The notes under the pieces were generated by a model, which saw only the letters and a list, made by a program, of their open reading frames with translations, was not told the DNA's origin and searched no databases. A program made the translations under genes and the position numbers. From contig NZ_JAKEUO010000001.1 of NCBI RefSeq assembly GCF_022397915.1, forward strand, positions 62,001 to 126,000: a stretch of DNA of 64,000 bases, given 5' to 3'. Within the stretch, counting starts at the first letter, position 1, and the number at the start of each line of letters is the position of its first letter. Below, piece by piece: positions 1 through 8,717 of this stretch. This DNA comes from Vibrio sp. Isolate34. GTDB taxonomy: Bacteria > Pseudomonadota > Gammaproteobacteria > Enterobacterales > Vibrionaceae.

Positions 1-422
1 CAACCTCGAATATCCATCTCGACAATCTGTGGTGTGTTAATTGGAGAGCCACCAATCGCATGATGGTCTACAACAGCCACAATAGATGCTTGGTCAATGG
101 TTGGCGCTAATTGAGTCACTTGGTTGAAGTCCACCAACCCCACTCGGTATGAAGAGTAATCTGTCTCTACACGTGGAGATTCTGCATTACAGTAGTTCAA
201 GATAAACATCGATTCAGGGTTGATAGGCTCAGGCACTGTCGCCGTACCACCATAAATATGAGCCGCGAGCATCGCAGACATTACTGTGTCGCTATCTGGG
301 CTAAGGTGCCCTGTCCATACGAGATCTTCACTGTTTTCATTGGCAGATTGTTGCAGGCTAAAAGCAAAACTTGCTGAACTGAAAGACATAATTACGGCAG
401 CAACGACAGGGGTTAGATTCAC
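1..422 (-). CDS. ppaC: Manganese-dependent inorganic pyrophosphatase (family II, DHH superfamily), 3' end outside window
   Basis: Family II pyrophosphatases hydrolyse pyrophosphate to phosphate using Mn. The minus strand reads from a GTG at 422, after an AAGGAA ribosome site, into the window edge, giving about 140 residues. The first about 22 residues look like a signal peptide (hydrophobic run ending SSASFAFS). Next come LSPDSDTVMSAMLAA, the first metal-binding region, and further on VAVVDHHAIGG, the DHH motif. The export signal is odd, because the textbook enzyme is cytosolic; here it would act in the periplasm. The C-terminal DHHA2 domain is outside the window. Family assignment is firm; the periplasmic location is inferred. 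Confidence 0.88.
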   Translation of the reverse strand, partial: MNLTPVVAAVIMSFSSASFAFSLQQSANENSEDLVWTGHLSPDSDTVMSAMLAAHIYGGTATVPEPINPESMFILNYCNAESPRVETDYSSYRVGLVDFNQVTQLAPTIDQASIVAVVDHHAIGGSPINTPQIVEMDIRG

Positions 423-578
423 GGGTATTTCCTTATTTGGATTCGTTTTAGAACCCCATAAGCTAGCCATCAAAAATTTCAGAGCCGTTTCAGCGATGTT
501 TCAGATTTACTTCAATGAGTAACGAAATGTAATTTAGATCTCGTTAGGTTTCACAAAACAGCTCAGGCTTAGAGGCAA

Positions 579-1031
579 TTAATGCTTGTACCTAAAGGTA
601 TTGCTGCCATCAACAATCTCGATTTTTACAGGCACGGTGCCTTGTTTAACATTGCCGATGTTGGCAAATGCCTTATGAGAAAGATCAATAACTCGGCCTT
701 TTACGTAAGGGCCTCGATCGTTAATTTTCACATCAACAGACTTGTTATTGTCAATGTTCGTCACTCTCACGATAGTACCGAAGGGTAAGGTTTTATGAGC
801 CGCAGTATTCGCATTCATATTATACGTCTCACCACTTGCTGTGAGCCTTCCATGGAACTTATCGCCATACCAAGAAGCTTTACCAGCAAGAGCATGTGAC
901 TTGGCATAATCCTTTGTTTTAGAACTACCGACAGCCGACGTTGAGGTGCACCCAGCTAATATCATAAGAACAAAAGCGGTAAAGATAATATGTAATTTCT
1001 TCATCTGATGTGGGTGCGCTAATCTCTGCAT
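579..1031 (-). CDS. rlpA: RlpA-like septal ring lipoprotein
   Basis: RlpA-type double-psi beta-barrel lipoprotein; family members are peptidoglycan lytic enzymes or septal ring proteins on the inner face of the outer membrane. A lipobox (LMILAGC) follows a basic N-terminus. The DPBB core is visible as [19 protein letters not shown], then [14 protein letters not shown] and [15 protein letters not shown]. There is no C-terminal SPOR domain, so this is a short form. The ATG at 1031 has an AGAGAAA ribosome site; the internal ATG at 1004 gives a more typical signal sequence but has a poor ribosome site. It appears monocistronic, with a 645-bp spacer upstream. Confidence 0.85.
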   Translation of the reverse strand: MQRLAHPHQMKKLHIIFTAFVLMILAGCTSTSAVGSSKTKDYAKSHALAGKASWYGDKFHGRLTASGETYNMNANTAAHKTLPFGTIVRVTNIDNNKSVDVKINDRGPYVKGRVIDLSHKAFANIGNVKQGTVPVKIEIVDGSNTFRYKH

Positions 1032-1281
1032 GTTTCTCTATTTTCGTTGTTATTGGTTAGCAATATAATGCTGAGTATAGTCACGGCTCAGCCAAGGCTA
1101 CCATTCGGTATGATGTCGTAATATTTTCATGAACAACGCTTTATTCCGTCATATTCATGAAAGGTTTTATCTTCAAAACGTCAACTTTAACAACGCCTTA
1201 AAGCTGTCTAAATCTTGACCACTTCATGCAAATATGTCACCCAGCCAAACATCCAAATACAAAAAAAAATACCCTTAACAT

Positions 1282-1364
1282 AAAGTTAGATAAAAAAGTT
1301 AGGAATCCCTTTACGCACAAGGGCTACACACAAAATATCTAACTTTTCCCTCCTAAATCTAACT
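1282..1364. repeat. Cluster of two direct and two inverted AAGTTAG elements
   Basis: AAAGTTAGAT at 1282-1291 pairs perfectly with ATCTAACTTT at 1337-1346. Additional copies are AAAGTTAGG near 1297-1305 and AATCTAACTT at 1355-1364. The arms flank a short GC-richer segment. It could fold into a long hairpin or serve as paired operator sites. It lies upstream of the rlpA-like gene. Confidence 0.45.
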
Positions 1365-1507
1365 TCTTGCATTTTTCTTACTCACAAACGGAAAAAATTA
1401 GATCGGTTTATTTTGTAATTCTGTTTAACAGTTTATCTAAGTTTTTCCGTTGGGAAATCTCTATTGGGAAGGCATTCCGTGAGTTTCAAGTTCTGTCGCG
1501 AGATACG

Positions 1508-1565
1508 ACAGAATCGCTTGGTGATCACACAAGGAGCGACTGGCAACGAAACTCATTATTGGACA
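1508..1565 (-). repeat. Partial relative of the 52.2/54.7-kb repeats (copy C)
   Basis: The stretch GACAGAATCGCTTGGTGA followed by CACA occurs here and again near 52368. As in that copy, the next about 45 bases end in TTGGACA, here at 1565. Read on the minus strand it starts TGTCCAA, as do the two larger copies. The 20-bp direct repeats of those copies are not clear here, so this may be a decayed fragment. Confidence 0.35.
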
Positions 1566-1676
1566 ATTGTGAGTTACGACCCATAAAGCATTTTCGCTTT
1601 TCGAATTAGTTCTATTATTACAACCACACGACCTAGCCACATGTGGTTGACCAAATTCCCTTACCCACGACAATCA

Positions 1677-2645
1677 TTACTGGTACAACCACGTAGATTG
1701 GAACAACGGAAGCACATCTTTAACAGATTGATGGAACAATAAGAACGGAGTACCTTGCTCTTCACCATCAACATGCACCTTCATCTTAACGACTTGGTCT
1801 AAAGCAACACGGTCAAACACACCTGAACCGTCCATCATAGCCAACTCAATACTATCTGCATTGCCATCCAACCTCAGATACCAGTCAGAACGTAATGTCG
1901 CCATGCGTTCGTCCGAAGACAGCGTAAACACCGTCGTCACTTCAGTTGGCACATTCAAATCAGAGAACGTTGCCCCCTGTGTCTCTACGATACGGTTATC
2001 TTTCATCGCAAAAGTGTCATAATTGAATACTGACGAGTCCTTGCGGAGCTTAAACTCTTCAATCAAAGAGAAGTTAACGTAATGGTCAGTCAGATTGTAC
2101 ATAGACACGAAGTAATGAGCGTAATCGGCTTTATGTCCACTATCCATCCTGTATTCGTCAGTGCTAACACCAAGTATGATCGCCTTATCCTCGAACGTGT
2201 CGGTCTTACCGATGAAGCACTTGAACCTTACCTCTTCATACGCAAGCTCATCAGGATTGAATGTGTCTTTACACGCATCTTCAACAAAATCCATTGGCAC
2301 GCCTGAAGCAGCTGCCAGATCTAAGAACTCACCAAAGCGTTGCGGTTCGTTACGGTTTACAACCTGATATGACGTTACTTCAGTAACTGAGGAGTCTGCT
2401 GCATCATCCTCATCGAGCGACTTGACAACCTTGCTCTTATCATCATCCTCGTAACACGTGTTATCTTCAGCGTCATACTTCAGCTTGTAATCAATCTCGG
2501 CACACTCTTTCGCACCGTGATAAACATCTTCAACCTCGTCAATCTTGCTCTTAACTTTTTCAAACAGCTCGTCAACATCATCAGAACCTGAGCCGCAACC
2601 GCCAAGCACTGCAGCCACCGCTACACCAACTAATAATCTCTTCAC
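1677..2645 (-). CDS. Hypothetical lipoprotein, 322 aa
   Basis: I do not recognise the family. A lipobox (AAVLGGCGSGSDD) follows a short basic N-terminus, and an acidic Asp/Glu/Lys-rich linker runs to about residue 95. A soluble domain with scattered cysteines follows (CKDTF, RFKCFIGK). The start is GTG at 2645; no upstream ATG is available. It heads a run of same-strand small exported proteins extending to 4606, separated by 30-110 bp gaps. The protein would be anchored to a membrane facing the periplasm; nothing points to an activity. Confidence 0.7.
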   Translation of the reverse strand: MKRLLVGVAVAAVLGGCGSGSDDVDELFEKVKSKIDEVEDVYHGAKECAEIDYKLKYDAEDNTCYEDDDKSKVVKSLDEDDAADSSVTEVTSYQVVNRNEPQRFGEFLDLAAASGVPMDFVEDACKDTFNPDELAYEEVRFKCFIGKTDTFEDKAIILGVSTDEYRMDSGHKADYAHYFVSMYNLTDHYVNFSLIEEFKLRKDSSVFNYDTFAMKDNRIVETQGATFSDLNVPTEVTTVFTLSSDERMATLRSDWYLRLDGNADSIELAMMDGSGVFDRVALDQVVKMKVHVDGEEQGTPFLLFHQSVKDVLPLFQSTWLYQ

Positions 2646-2750
2646 TCTAAAACCCTAAATGTCGTATTAAAAAGAGAGTACCTAAGTACCCTCTTTGAAT
2701 TAGCTCATCTTTCCTGAAGCAGGCTATCTGAACTTATTACCTGAATTCTT

Positions 2751-3014
2751 TTAGAACTCGTAGCCAACACCTGCAACGACGCCAACATTTTCAGCACCAG
2801 TAGCGCCTGCTTGGTCAGCGATAATAGAGTCAGTGCCCTTACCCTGCTGAACCAAGAAACCATCACGGCTAGACGTACCTTGGTAGTAAGTACGCTCACC
2901 ATTAAGAGTCGTTAAGTTGTATTTGAAACAATTTTGACCTTGAACAGTATCAAGTGCCATTGCAGGAGTTGTTACCACCATCGAAATAGTTGCCATTAAA
3001 ATTGTCTTCTTCAT
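2751..3014 (-). CDS. Small exported hypothetical protein, 87 aa
   Basis: The signal peptide (MKKTILMATISMVVTTPAMA, cleavage after AMA) gives a mature protein of about 67 residues with a single cysteine. The C-terminus GVVAGVGYEF ends in a glycine-rich stretch and a final Phe, as in an outer-membrane barrel strand, but it is too short to be a barrel alone. Family unknown. It lies between two lipoprotein genes on the same strand. Confidence 0.6.
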   Translation of the reverse strand: MKKTILMATISMVVTTPAMALDTVQGQNCFKYNLTTLNGERTYYQGTSSRDGFLVQQGKGTDSIIADQAGATGAENVGVVAGVGYEF

Positions 3015-3051
3015 GTTTGTCTTACCTTAAAATACAGCAAGATGCGGCGAC

Positions 3052-3495
3052 TTAACCCATTGAAGCACTCGCGTTGACACAAAGTTTTAGTGCTTCTACG
3101 TGCTTGTTAATATCATCGTTAATCTTATTCACGATACCTTGTGTGGCGGGATAACTATCACCTAGTGTTTTGCTGTGTAGGACTGGATTAGTGAACGTCA
3201 GGTTTACGAGATTACCAGTTAGACGAGTATGAACGTCTACCGATAGCTCTTGTTTACTAATGCTGTTCCCCACTTCTGATTTATACGCAAGAGTCCAGTC
3301 ATGAGAAAGTTCCGATTCTGTTGTGATTGGCGTATCAAATATAGTGTTAGAACAAGCAATTATTGTTTCGTATAACGGTTTTACGTTAGAAGAGAACGAG
3401 TGGGTTACTGGTTTGAAATCTGCTGGTGTAATGGCAGCACAGCCAGGTAATATACATATTAATAAAGTAGTCATTATTGTGGTTTTCAAATTCAC
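3052..3495 (-). CDS. Hypothetical lipoprotein, 147 aa
   Basis: The lipoprotein signal ends LLICILPGCAAITPADF. The mature part has two further cysteines (IIACSNTIFD near residue 48 and LKLCVNAS near the C-terminus), which could form a disulfide. No recognised domain. It shares strand and spacing with the neighbouring exported proteins, so co-transcription is plausible but not shown. Confidence 0.65.
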   Translation of the reverse strand: MNLKTTIMTTLLICILPGCAAITPADFKPVTHSFSSNVKPLYETIIACSNTIFDTPITTESELSHDWTLAYKSEVGNSISKQELSVDVHTRLTGNLVNLTFTNPVLHSKTLGDSYPATQGIVNKINDDINKHVEALKLCVNASASMG

Positions 3496-3529
3496 GATAT
3501 TTCCCTTAATTATTGTGGTTTCTAGATGA

Positions 3530-3877
3530 TTAGAGGCAAGAACCTTGTCCGATAAGTACTTTAGCTAGTTGACCGTGCTTATCGTGTATTTCAAAGTCAA
3601 ACTCACCACCATGCTCAAGATAATCACGCCATATAGGTGCATCACAGGTAAAATTAAAAAGCTGAACAGCCAGCGTATCAAGGTTCTCAGTTACGGTAAT
3701 ATCCATTTCAATTATATAGAGATGAGAATTATTAAAAATGGTCATGCTATTGATAGTAGCTTCACCAATAAAATTAAATTGCATTGCTTTTTGAGCTAAT
3801 TTATCGAGAGTCTCAGCTTGGAGCAAAACAGGCGCCAACATCATAGCGACACCAAGGATTAAATTTCGAATAGTTAT
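3530..3877 (-). CDS. Exported hypothetical protein with a non-ATG (ATA) apparent start
   Basis: The first in-frame ATG (3844) leaves a signal peptide of only about 10 residues (MMLAPVLLQA). The open frame extends 11 codons further, to an ATA at 3877, after which the N-terminus reads xTIRNLILGVAMMLAPVLLQA, a normal signal peptide. ATA overlaps the TAA stop of the upstream 39-residue gene as ATAA, where a standard ATGA coupling would be expected. An AAAGG site precedes it. The mature protein is about 95 residues, with CDAPIW and a C-terminal GQGSCL, possibly one disulfide. Either translation starts on a rare codon, or one G-to-A change has weakened the gene. Confidence 0.55.
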   Translation of the reverse strand: MTIRNLILGVAMMLAPVLLQAETLDKLAQKAMQFNFIGEATINSMTIFNNSHLYIIEMDITVTENLDTLAVQLFNFTCDAPIWRDYLEHGGEFDFEIHDKHGQLAKVLIGQGSCL

Positions 3878-3993
3878 TTACCTTTAGGTTTCTTATCTGA
3901 CGTCCAGCTGAACCAAAAGTAAGTTGCAGTTGTCGTTAGCACTACCATTGAATGCATGGCCGCTTGCTTTTTCTGTTGTGGGTTGTCTATCAT
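3874..3993 (-). CDS. Small membrane protein, 39 aa
   Basis: ATG at 3993 follows a GAG-rich ribosome site and the frame ends at TAA 3876-3874. The N-terminus is polar (MIDNPQQKKQ), a single hydrophobic segment spans about residues 13-30 (SMVVLTTTATYFWFSW), and the tail is basic (SDKKPKGK). This is typical of a one-pass membrane microprotein. It is probably coupled to the next gene through the overlapping ATAA. Function unknown. Confidence 0.55.
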   Translation of the reverse strand: MIDNPQQKKQAAMHSMVVLTTTATYFWFSWTSDKKPKGK

Positions 3994-4045
3994 TTTTTCT
4001 CAATACCTCGAAGCTCTAGAGAGCTAGTTTAAAAATCAGACCACG

Positions 4046-4606
4046 TTAGAATTTGATACCGACCATCAATGAAAGCGTATCCATGTCTGAACCATAGAAC
4101 TCGTTGCGAGTCCAATCGGCACCAATGATATAATCTTCTAATAAATTAGCTTTAAGACCTAAACCGTAAGTGTATGAATTTTCTTTTTTTGAAAATGCCT
4201 CGTCTCCACCTTTTTCTGAACTATCTAACCAAGTCCATCCTAAAATTCCATAAGGCTTTAACGATAGAACGCCAGGCAATAATTCGAACGTGTAACCTGA
4301 ATTCCAAGCAAGTTTATATGCGTTGCCAACAACTCTAAGGTTGCCTTCTGTACCATGATTTACATCGCCATCTTGCCTCGAAATAGAAGCGACAAAATCG
4401 TGATAACCATTTAACTCGTAGCCAGCTTGAATACCCCAGCCGTACAAAGTGTTAGAGGTCACCCCATTTTCTAAATCACTCTTAGCTGTATAACCAGTTT
4501 TTAGTAGCTCAACATGTAAACCAGAGTACTGATCTCTGCTTACTTGGTCATTTGCCGATACTGTTGCAGATATAAGTGCAGTAAATAATATTATTCCTTT
4601 CTTCAT
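4046..4606 (-). CDS. Outer-membrane beta-barrel protein, OmpX/OmpA-barrel-like
   Basis: An 18-20 residue signal peptide (MKKGIILFTALISATVSA) is followed by alternating amphipathic strands such as YGWGIQAGYELNGYHDF, GNAYKLAWNSGYTFEL, YGLGLKANLLEDYIIGADW and a last strand LSLMVGIKF. The terminal Phe is the usual BAM-recognised C-terminus. At about 168 mature residues it fits an 8-stranded barrel. Role unknown. It is probably the promoter-proximal gene of the exported-protein run. Confidence 0.75.
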   Translation of the reverse strand: MKKGIILFTALISATVSANDQVSRDQYSGLHVELLKTGYTAKSDLENGVTSNTLYGWGIQAGYELNGYHDFVASISRQDGDVNHGTEGNLRVVGNAYKLAWNSGYTFELLPGVLSLKPYGILGWTWLDSSEKGGDEAFSKKENSYTYGLGLKANLLEDYIIGADWTRNEFYGSDMDTLSLMVGIKF

Positions 4607-5291
4607 CTTTTATTCCAAATAAATACAATGGTTAAAATAAGGTTATTTCATTATTTTCACTAACTAAAAATTAAAGTTACAAGTCTATCCAAAGAATAAC
4701 CTGGTTGATAAACAATAATATTTAGATTCAACATCCTAAATAAATATAGAAAATTTGCAATAATAAATTATCGTAAAACAATAAAAATTAAAAAAACACT
4801 TACAAAGAGAAAGTTTACAGAAGAAACCTTAATGAAAAATCTAGTAAACAATTGAATTTAATAAATATTTACAGAGAGCCTTTAAATTAACCACATTAAT
4901 GAAAACATAGCTCTCATTAATGACAAGCTGTAAGAATTCAATTTTATAGGGCAATAGACCATTTGGAGTTTAGTATTAATATAAATAATTTATGGTAAAG
5001 TTATTTAATCCTGACTTTACGTCAACACAATTACAACACTGATTCAAGGTGATGTGCAATTCGATCTTTAAGGTGAATTGAGATAAAAAATAACCGGACA
5101 AAAAAGCGTTGTACGCTTAGGTATTTATGCCCGGCCAATGTTGAACAACAATATGTAGATTAACAGCTGTATTTAACCTATTTGGTAAAGTTCATTACCT
5201 TAATGTCAGAAAAACTTCCCAATCACCTGACATAACATACTCTTAAGTAGCTCACTTCACTTACCAAGATAATCTCCACAAACATTTTTAT
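4607..5291. other. 685-bp AT-rich spacer
   Basis: Strongly AT-rich, with poly-A tracts on the + strand between 4700 and 4870. No open frame with a ribosome site was seen, and no clear terminator. It separates the barrel gene from the M13 peptidase and probably carries the promoter of the gene ending at 4046. Confidence 0.5.
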
Positions 5292-7316
5292 TTACCAGAT
5301 CTTCACTCTTTCTTCCGGTTTGAGGTACAGTTTACTTTTTTCATCGATATTAAACGCCGTGTACCAGTCGTCAATGTTTCTCACAATACCATTAACGCGA
5401 AATTGATTTGGGGCATGCGGGTCACTTAAAATACGAGAGCGAATCGCCTCTGTTGTTGCTTTTTCGCGCCATACCTGAGCCCATGCAATAAAAAATCTTT
5501 GTATACCCGTGGTTCCATTGATAATAGGAGCTTTTCCATTAGGGTAACTTTCAAGACAGTATTGTTTATATGCTTCCAGCGAAACGGTCAGACCGCCAAG
5601 ATCACCAATATTTTCACCTAAGGTTAAGCGTCCATTAATGGATAAACCATCAAATACATAATTATTGTATTGTTCTACCAATTGTGTGGTTTTGACTTGG
5701 TATTTTTGACTGGCAGAGCGAGTCCACCAGTCACGCATTATCCCTTTGCCATCAAACATTCGGCCTTGATCGTCAAACCCATGTCCAATTTCGTGCCCAA
5801 TAACAGCACCTATCGCCCCAAAATTGAATGCCATATCAACATCGTTTGAATAAAATGGTGGTTGTAAAATTGCAGCAGGGAAGACTATTTCATTCGCTGT
5901 TGGTGTGTAATAAGCATTGACAGTTTGAGGTAAAATGTCCCACTCCCAACTTATTACCGGTTGCCCGATTTTTTGAATTTGTTTTTGTATATTTAATTGA
6001 CGAATTTGTTCGACATTTCTGATAAGTGTATCTTTCGAAAACAATGCTGTCTTGTTCTTATGCCAGTGATCAGGAAAACCAACTTTCACAGTAAAGTCTG
6101 ACATCTTTCCGATGGCTTCAAGTTTAGTTGCATCATCCATCCACAAGTTTTCATTAAAACGCTTCTTGAATGCGAGTTGAAGATGCTCAATTAACCTGAG
6201 CATAGCTGATTTGTTTTTAGTTGAAAAATATTGCTTTACATATAGTTTCCCCAGTTCCTCACCGTAGAGTTCATCAACCAAACGAAGTGCATTCTCTTCA
6301 CGCGTCTTATCAACTTTGACACCAGCAAGTACACCGCTATGAAACTTAAAATGTGCTTCCGCAAAAAAACTCGGTAAAAAGCGAGCATATGAATCTACGT
6401 AATGGAACTCTAAATATGCACGCAATACATCAAGGTCACTTTCATCAAATACTTGGGACAAGTGTTGAAGAGCGGTGTCTGCCATCACGATGATTTTTTC
6501 ATTTTCTGAACTCTTTACCCCAAGTTCTTCAAGAAATACTTCCCAAGGAAACTCGGGAGCTAAAGCTGCCAATTCTTTTTTTGTTACTGGGCTGTATGTT
6601 TTGACGACATCTCGCATCTCTGTGATTGACCAATAACCTTGCGCTAACCTTGTTTCAAGCGCAAACACTTTTAGCGCTCTCTCTAAAGCATCTTGATACC
6701 CAAGATGTTGAAAAATAGTAGTTATATATGATGCATATGAGTTACGTACGACATCCATTTCTTCACCTTCTTCAAGATAAAATGCTCGAGGCATTGTAAG
6801 TCCACCTTGAGTCATATGAAGTCGATTAATAGTCGGCTCTTTTTCGTCTTGAGAGACCAACAAATCTACAAACGATCCAACGTTCGATTTCGCCATAAAA
6901 GCTGCCACTTCATTTTTTGTAGAAATAGTTTCAATATTGATAAGCGTTTTTTTTATTGGTTCTAATCCTAAATTATCAATACTGTGAGTATCTAAATAAC
7001 TCTCGTACAACTTTATGATGTTATGTTCTTCGAGAGTGAGTTCTGAACTATCCGTGACAATTAGTTGCGAAATAATACTTTTCAATTGTGATTGTGTTCG
7101 GAGGTGAACATCCACAAACGCATTCCGGAATGGATAACCCGCAGGTATTTTAGTGTGGTGAATCCAATTCTGGTTAACATACTGGTTAAAGTCATCTCCG
7201 GGCTTGATAGTTTCACTTAATACGATTGTGTTGTTTCCGTACGAAACTTCTTTTGCTAGTAAGTTAAAATTAGTTATCGATAACGTTAGTATCAATGATG
7301 TTAACAAATACTTCAT
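5292..7316 (-). CDS. M13-family zinc metallopeptidase (neprilysin/PepO-like), exported
   Basis: M13 peptidases cleave short peptides and are single-chain gluzincins. The signal peptide covers about residues 1-21. The N-terminal domain starts at PGDDFNQYVNQNWI, and the catalytic zinc motif is GAVIGHEIGHGFDDQG. The third zinc ligand is in ENIGDLGGL, and NAYYTPTANEIVFPA is the substrate-binding motif (NAYY). FRVNGIVRN and a C-terminal region ending EERVKIW close the protein. The family usually ends in a CxxW motif; here there is no Cys four residues from the end, only the final Trp. At 674 aa it is full length. Single gene with its own upstream region. Confidence 0.95.
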   Translation of the reverse strand: MKYLLTSLILTLSITNFNLLAKEVSYGNNTIVLSETIKPGDDFNQYVNQNWIHHTKIPAGYPFRNAFVDVHLRTQSQLKSIISQLIVTDSSELTLEEHNIIKLYESYLDTHSIDNLGLEPIKKTLINIETISTKNEVAAFMAKSNVGSFVDLLVSQDEKEPTINRLHMTQGGLTMPRAFYLEEGEEMDVVRNSYASYITTIFQHLGYQDALERALKVFALETRLAQGYWSITEMRDVVKTYSPVTKKELAALAPEFPWEVFLEELGVKSSENEKIIVMADTALQHLSQVFDESDLDVLRAYLEFHYVDSYARFLPSFFAEAHFKFHSGVLAGVKVDKTREENALRLVDELYGEELGKLYVKQYFSTKNKSAMLRLIEHLQLAFKKRFNENLWMDDATKLEAIGKMSDFTVKVGFPDHWHKNKTALFSKDTLIRNVEQIRQLNIQKQIQKIGQPVISWEWDILPQTVNAYYTPTANEIVFPAAILQPPFYSNDVDMAFNFGAIGAVIGHEIGHGFDDQGRMFDGKGIMRDWWTRSASQKYQVKTTQLVEQYNNYVFDGLSINGRLTLGENIGDLGGLTVSLEAYKQYCLESYPNGKAPIINGTTGIQRFFIAWAQVWREKATTEAIRSRILSDPHAPNQFRVNGIVRNIDDWYTAFNIDEKSKLYLKPEERVKIW

Positions 7317-7547
7317 AGTTTACTCTTAGAAACAGTAGGCCTTAAATAAAGTTTAGTACAAATATGACTCTCCCTGAAATCATAAGTGCTTAGGGTAAGC
7401 ATTCATTTATGCTACTCTTTAACTTATCGCAATACAATAACTTCTTATCACTTTGAGGTTACTATTTATTTTTCTTGAGTTGCTTCCTGCATAGGCGTAT
7501 ATTCTTGGCTGCGGATTGCTTTTAAGGTGTAACAGGTTGGTTGTGTA

Positions 7548-8075
7548 ATGAAGAAAATATCTATAGAGAAACTGTCTAAGACAATTCAAGTTGTCGCACT
7601 CGTTATTGCTGCACTAAGCGGATTAATAAGTATAGTGCTGTGGTTCTTAGCAACAGTGCTATCTCCTGAATGGATTGATGCATCATTCCCCGTGGTTATA
7701 GAGACACCCATAGGGCTCGAACGCTCACTTTTAGGTAGTATTCCCGCAATGTTTCCAGTTATACAATTTATGTTGATTTTCATAACATTAAGCAAATTAT
7801 TTAAGTGCTACTCTAGGAGTATAATTTTCGAAGCTTATAATGCACAGTTAATCAAAAGGGTGGGTCTGCTGCTGTTAATAAGCCCCTTCGTAACTTTAGT
7901 TTCTGACATCGGGTTGTCCTTTGTACTGACTTACTCTCAAGGTCTCTGGGAATATTCGGTTAGCTTTACTGATTCTGATATCACTAACTTTTTTATTGGT
8001 GTTATTGTAATATGCATCAGTCGAGTTATGCGAATGGCAGCAATAATTAATGAAGAAAATAAACTTACAATTTAA
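7548..8075 (+). CDS. DUF2975-family membrane protein
   Basis: Four hydrophobic segments (about residues 12-36, 65-83, 103-125 and 142-160) with short loops match DUF2975 proteins. These are commonly paired with a small XRE/YozG-like regulator, as here: the next gene starts 18 bp downstream. Biochemical role is unknown in the family. The pair looks intact and co-transcribed from the spacer 7317-7547. Confidence 0.75.
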   Translation: MKKISIEKLSKTIQVVALVIAALSGLISIVLWFLATVLSPEWIDASFPVVIETPIGLERSLLGSIPAMFPVIQFMLIFITLSKLFKCYSRSIIFEAYNAQLIKRVGLLLLISPFVTLVSDIGLSFVLTYSQGLWEYSVSFTDSDITNFFIGVIVICISRVMRMAAIINEENKLTI

Positions 8076-8093
8076 ACACGTGGCGCAAGAATA

Positions 8094-8330
8094 ATGATCA
8101 TTTTTAATATCGATGTCATGTTAGCTAAAAGAAAGATGCGTTCTAAAGAATTAGCATCTTTGATTGGAATTACCGAACAAAACCTGTCTGTATTGAAAAA
8201 TGGCAAGGCCAAAGCACTCAAACTTTCGACTTTAGACGCGTTATGTCGACACCTAAACTGCCAACCGGGAGATTTGCTTGAGTTTGTTGAAGATACCCCT
8301 AATCATCAAGAAAAGTATATTAACGATTGA
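8094..8330 (+). CDS. YozG/XRE-type small DNA-binding regulator
   Basis: A 78-residue Cro/CI-type helix-turn-helix spans nearly the whole protein: RSKELASLIGITEQNLSVLKNG is the HTH, and LDALCRHLNCQPGDLLEFVED is the family's typical C-terminal helix. It probably autoregulates and controls the co-transcribed DUF2975 gene. Confidence 0.85.
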   Translation: MIIFNIDVMLAKRKMRSKELASLIGITEQNLSVLKNGKAKALKLSTLDALCRHLNCQPGDLLEFVEDTPNHQEKYIND

Positions 8331-8454
8331 TATACAACTCGCACATCTTGGTCAAACCGGCGTTTCTCAAGGTAGTTGTCATCATTTGCTTGCTCATTAA
8401 GCAGTTTCTCTTTCTGGATTTAGGTGAACGTCACCAACAGGTTCACAGTTTCTG

Positions 8455-8630
8455 TGATCCGCACCAGAAGTTTTGGACACTAAGTTAAGTGAGTACAATC
8501 ACTAACGAGGTGGATAATGACAACTAAGAAAACACGAATCAAACATGCTCCTGAATTAAAGCCGAAGCGCTTAAGTTAGCAGAGAAAGTCGGTGTCGCTG
8601 CTACCGCAAGACAGCTATCGTTATATGTGT
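8455..8630 (+). mobile_element. IS3-family insertion sequence remnant (left end and start of orfA)
   Basis: The stretch carries an insertion-sequence end (ATCCGCACCAGAAG through TTTTGGACAC), a ribosome site, and ATG at 8517 opening MTTKKTRIKHAPELK. A single missing base shifts the frame. In the next frame it continues AEALKLAEKVGVAATARQLS, typical of IS3-type OrfA helix-turn-helix segments. Similarity stops near 8626, so the rest of the element is gone. It abuts the end of the integrase module. Confidence 0.65.
8517..8626 (+). pseudogene. IS3-family transposase OrfA fragment, frameshifted and truncated
   Basis: About 36 codons of an OrfA N-terminus are readable in two frames. A one-base deletion after the PELK codons produces an early TAG, and the C-terminal part is absent. 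It cannot make a functional transposase. Confidence 0.65.
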
Positions 8631-8717
8631 TGTTCACCGACACAATTGACGCTGGCATAGAATGGGGCAATTCCGTGTTACATGCCCCGCCAACACGCCT
8701 ATTAATCGTTCTTCAAC

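Larger units (their letters stand above)
1032..1676. other. 645-bp spacer with inverted-repeat cluster and a repeat-like terminus
   Basis: No convincing gene. A 70-residue minus-strand reading frame at 1461-1673 lacks a ribosome site and family signal. The spacer holds the CTAACTT repeat cluster (1282-1364). At 1508-1565 there is a stretch similar to the long repeats at 52.2 and 54.7 kb. Both are listed separately. Confidence 0.6.

Noticed and set aside
1461-1673. 70-residue minus-strand open frame
   Set aside because: No ribosome site, composition unlike a protein, and it covers the repeat-like terminus at 1508-1565.
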